Assembly: GCA_040081265.1 (NCBI GenBank)
Contig: JBEBGV010000020.1
Span: 3,675-67,674 of the forward strand
Origin: JBEBGV01 sp040081265
Lineage (GTDB): Bacteria; Acidobacteriota; Vicinamibacteria; Vicinamibacterales; UBA2999
Reading direction: 5' to 3'
Length of the DNA stretch: 64,000 nucleotides
The notes under the pieces were generated by a model. The model made no database searches. It was not told the origin of the DNA and saw nothing but the letters and a program-made list of their open reading frames with translations. The translations under genes and the position numbers were made by a program. Of the stretch, positions 61,425 through 64,000 are shown one piece after another; positions within the stretch are counted from its first letter, which is position 1, and the number at the start of each line of letters is the position of its first letter.

Positions 61425-62033
61425 TCATGGGCAGCGTGACTCCCGCTTCGCCATGGCGCGCGCGGGCGTGCGGCCCCGGGCCGAGCGCTCGAGGTCGCTC
61501 AGCCTGCGTCGATACTCGGCCTCCGTCATGGTTCCACCGAAGTCCTGCAGCTGTCGCTGCAACGCCAGACGTTCGGGCTGGAGTTCGCGCAGGGATCGGT
61601 CTGCCACCGTCGCTCGATCGAGACGCGTACGATCGCGAGATGCGGCGAACGTCTCTGGATGCCTCACCAAGGTGAAGCGATAACACGTGTGAAGGCGGCC
61701 CCGTGTCCGCCCCGACTTCGTTCGGTAGAACAGTGGAGCCGGTCCATCGCAGTGCCGCTGCAGCATTCTCTTCACAGACGCGACACTGACTCCCGACCAC
61801 TTTGCGATCGTTGGGTAGCTGACAAAGCAGTTCCACTCCCCCGTCTGGTCGTCTGGCCCCATGGCCCGCATGACGACCAGCGCGACGAGACGCTCCAGGG
61901 TTGCGTAGGGAGCGTGGCCCCGCTTGGGAAACAGCCGGTCGAGGGCAAACACCACCGGAGAGGGTCGCTGGTCCCCAGCACCAGCGACCGAACTGCGCGC
62001 ACTGGACGCCTGGGCCACAGCCGGTGGAGTCAT
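61425..62033 (-). CDS. HTH protein, possibly replication initiator of the element
   Basis: A 202-residue protein from ATG 62033. Residues about 35-120 look like a winged HTH of the type found in plasmid/phage replication proteins (GHAPYATLERLVALVVMRAM, then NCFVSYPTIAKWSGVSVASV). The C-terminal part is a helical segment (LRELQPERLALQRQLQDFGG) followed by a basic tail. It lies between the relaxase and AlpA genes in the same direction. The replication role is a guess from fold and neighbours. Confidence 0.55.
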   Translation of the reverse strand: MTPPAVAQASSARSSVAGAGDQRPSPVVFALDRLFPKRGHAPYATLERLVALVVMRAMGPDDQTGEWNCFVSYPTIAKWSGVSVASVKRMLQRHCDGPAPLFYRTKSGRTRGRLHTCYRFTLVRHPETFAASRDRTRLDRATVADRSLRELQPERLALQRQLQDFGGTMTEAEYRRRLSDLERSARGRTPARAMAKRESRCP

Positions 62034-62061
62034 GCGTGGTCGTCTCCAAGGTCGCCCACTC

Positions 62062-64000
62062 CTATCGCGCGATGACGAGCGGCGTCTCCTGCCGCCCAAC
62101 GGACGTTGGTCCCACCATCTGCCCCTTGCCCTCCGGAGTACGGCTCGCCTCGATCGCGGATAGCTTGCCGACCTGCCGGCTCAGGGCGTCGCCGAGTTGT
62201 GCGGTGCTATCGGTGTAGATCTGGGCATCGAACCGACCTCGAGAGATCGCGACGTACGCCAAGCGCCGATTCACGAGCGACTCGTTCCCGCGCTCGGTAT
62301 CGACGTGGACAAGCACGCGATCGGCCGTCTGCCCTTGACTGCTATGACTCGTCACCGCGTAGCCGTAATCCAGATGCGGCTGCGCCTCCACGGCGAGGGC
62401 CACCGCGCGCCCGGACTCGAGCCGGAGGTGCAGTTGGCCGCCGGCGTCGATGCGCTCGAGGGTGGCTAGCTCGCGATTGGCGACATGGCGCTCCCGGTCC
62501 GGTGCGGTGAACTGCACGCGGTCCCCCACCGCAAAGGCGCGGGCGGCTTCGCGGTAGAGGGTGACGCCCTGGAGCCGGCGTGGGTCATACGTGACCGGCT
62601 CGCCGTTGTCACGGGTGACGGTGATGCGATTGTTCCCGGCATCCACCTGCGCCACGCGCGCATACTCGCCCGCGGCGATGCCGACGGCCCGGCTCCCCTT
62701 CTCGTAGCGCACGACGTTGCCCGGTTCGTACTGCTCCGCCCATTGGCGATCGGCCCCCGTCACGTCCTGTCGTGGCACGAGGACGCGCGCGTGGTGCTCG
62801 TGCGCGTCGACGCGACCGCTGGTCTGCATCACCCGGTGGATCGCCTGATTGATCTCCACGCGCGACTGGTTATCGGGAGACACGACGAGTGTCCCGTTCG
62901 GCGATTGTGCGTAGGCGTGCGCGATGGCGGTGAATCGCTGTTGCCGATCCGCGACTTCGTGCACCCGTCCTTGGCTCTGAAGATCCTGCATGGCGCGGTG
63001 TACCTCACCCCGCGACAGGTGTTCGACGACCTGCTTGAGTGCGGGGTCCTGCTGCCGGACGATGGCGTCCAGCCGAACTGTCGCGATGCCGGCCTCCTGG
63101 AGCTGGCGATAGGGGCGCCCTGCGTCGACGGCCTCATGTTGCCGGACGTCGCCCACCAAGAGCACGCGGTCCTGGGGGCCGAGGCGATGGAGGAAGTCGT
63201 GCATCTGTCTCGTGCTCGCAAGGCTCGACTCGTCGAGGACGTAGAGGCGCTTGGCTCCGTCGTGCGGGACATCGGGCCGCACGAGATGTCGCTGCAGGGT
63301 GCTCGTCGCGATGCCGGCGTCGGCCAGCTTCTGCGCCGCGCGTGACGTGGGCGCAAAGCCCTCCACGCGGTAGCCCTCCCACTCCGCGCCTTCGCGCACC
63401 GCCGCGAGCGCCGTCGTTTTACCGGCGCCGGCGACGCCTTCGAGCGCCACGACTCGATCACGATTCGCGAGGACACGGTCCACCGCCTCCTGTTGATGCA
63501 CGCTCAAGTGCGGAGAGGCGACCTGGACCGCCTGGCGCGTCAGGCTTGTCGCGAGTGGGGCATACGCCTGCTGGCCTGTGCGCATCGCCTGCAGGGTGTC
63601 GCGCTCGAGGCGTACCATCTCGGGTGTCGTGAACGCGCGCCCGGGCACACCGGGCCGCAGCTCGACGGGAATCAGCTGACCAGCGGCGACGCGCTGGCCG
63701 AACTCGCCTTTGATGGCGTCAACGGTCACGTCCCCCATCGACCGCTTGAGCGCGTCACGCAAGAGCGCCCGTTCGTCCACGACGGCCTCGCGCTCCAGAT
63801 TCCGGTCTCGGGCGTACGTGACGGCGGCGTGCGCCGTAACCTGCGGTGCGCGGTGTTCGCCGCGGCGCGCGCGATCGCTCGCGCCCTGCACGACGAGAGC
63901 CGGTTGCTGGCCGTGTGCCTCGGCGAGTGCGCGATGGAGGCGCTGCATCTCGTCGTGGGAGCCGTGTCCCTTCGCTTCGCGAGTCTGGTGCGCCGCGATC
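62062..64000 (-). CDS. MobF-type (TraA/TrwC) relaxase-helicase, 5' end outside window
   Basis: About 645 residues of the C-terminal helicase part of a conjugative relaxase; the frame stays open to the window edge. Visible are Walker A ALEGVAGAGKTTALAA, Walker B RLYVLDESSLAS, LLVGDVRQHEAVDAG, VVSPDNQSRVEINQ and the UvrD_C_2-like DYGYAVTSHSSQGQTADRVL. The N-terminal nicking domain with its Tyr and three-His metal site lies outside. It would nick oriT and unwind the strand for transfer. No other conjugation genes are visible, so the transfer genes must lie further right. Confidence 0.9.
   Translation of the reverse strand, partial: IAAHQTREAKGHGSHDEMQRLHRALAEAHGQQPALVVQGASDRARRGEHRAPQVTAHAAVTYARDRNLEREAVVDERALLRDALKRSMGDVTVDAIKGEFGQRVAAGQLIPVELRPGVPGRAFTTPEMVRLERDTLQAMRTGQQAYAPLATSLTRQAVQVASPHLSVHQQEAVDRVLANRDRVVALEGVAGAGKTTALAAVREGAEWEGYRVEGFAPTSRAAQKLADAGIATSTLQRHLVRPDVPHDGAKRLYVLDESSLASTRQMHDFLHRLGPQDRVLLVGDVRQHEAVDAGRPYRQLQEAGIATVRLDAIVRQQDPALKQVVEHLSRGEVHRAMQDLQSQGRVHEVADRQQRFTAIAHAYAQSPNGTLVVSPDNQSRVEINQAIHRVMQTSGRVDAHEHHARVLVPRQDVTGADRQWAEQYEPGNVVRYEKGSRAVGIAAGEYARVAQVDAGNNRITVTRDNGEPVTYDPRRLQGVTLYREAARAFAVGDRVQFTAPDRERHVANRELATLERIDAGGQLHLRLESGRAVALAVEAQPHLDYGYAVTSHSSQGQTADRVLVHVDTERGNESLVNRRLAYVAISRGRFDAQIYTDSTAQLGDALSRQVGKLSAIEASRTPEGKGQMVGPTSVGRQETPLVIAR

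Overview
The window looks like a chromosomal segment of a GC-rich Acidobacteriota, probably of the Vicinamibacteria type. This is inferred from the company of families: an M56/BlaR1 protein fused to a DUF3738-like tail, a DUF4159 gene, TonB receptors with an N-terminal carboxypeptidase-regulatory domain, and PepSY membrane proteins. No ribosomal RNA or taxonomic marker is present.

Layout. 415-2296 is a small redox/gas-sensing operon (four-Cys MarR regulator, protoglobin, thioredoxin-like protein). 2297-8757 is a decayed mobile region: half of a tRNA-Ser, pieces of a UvrD helicase, a winged-helix regulator, a HepT toxin and an HNH-type protein, a damaged XRE antitoxin, an AlpA-like gene, and the C-terminal stump of a PepSY protein. 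8796-53395 is the core, a 45-kb metal/corrinoid block. It holds four FecCD/BtuCD-type importers, four TonB receptors and three intact PepSY membrane proteins. It also has a ferredoxin-fused CobN with a fused ChlI-ChlD partner, and an operon with a luciferase-like monooxygenase and a ferredoxin-fused CbiX-like protein that lacks the CbiX histidines. Last comes a B12 uptake and salvage operon (BtuB, adenosyltransferase, BtuFDC, FhuF-like protein, CobQ, CbiZ, CbiB). 53413-55781 is a BlaR1/BlaI pair. From 55893 to the end there is a porin pseudogene, a damaged HTH gene, an acetyltransferase and the end of an integrative/conjugative element (tyrosine recombinase, AlpA, HTH protein, MobF-type relaxase/helicase cut by the window edge).

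Regulation. Two cobalamin riboswitches (minus strand, near 18320-18512 and 51555-51765) head the CobN operon and the B12 salvage operon. Most of the plus-strand metal operons instead share a promoter box that I did not recognise: a hexamer ending TCAG, five bases, CTTCAG, then 22-23 bases to a TAnnnT -10 box. It occurs before 19897, 24776, 35125, 39200 and 51854, with a variant at 31921. The layout is that of an OmpR/PhoB-type response-regulator site overlapping -35. The MarR and BlaI genes have TTGACA-17-TAnnnT promoters with a palindromic operator in or overlapping the spacer and are predicted to be nearly leaderless.

How it fits together. The riboswitch operons together encode the steps after corrin-ring synthesis: cobalt insertion (CobN/ChlID), adenosylation, amidation (CobQ), aminopropanol attachment (CbiB) and remodelling (CbiZ). 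A FhuF-like [2Fe-2S] protein sits where a cobalt reductase would be useful. No ring-building enzymes are in the window. The CTTCAG-box operons add TonB/ABC uptake of further metal chelates. The operon 24776-31939, which joins uptake, a flavin monooxygenase and a histidine-less CbiX-ferredoxin protein, is the best candidate for an undescribed system.
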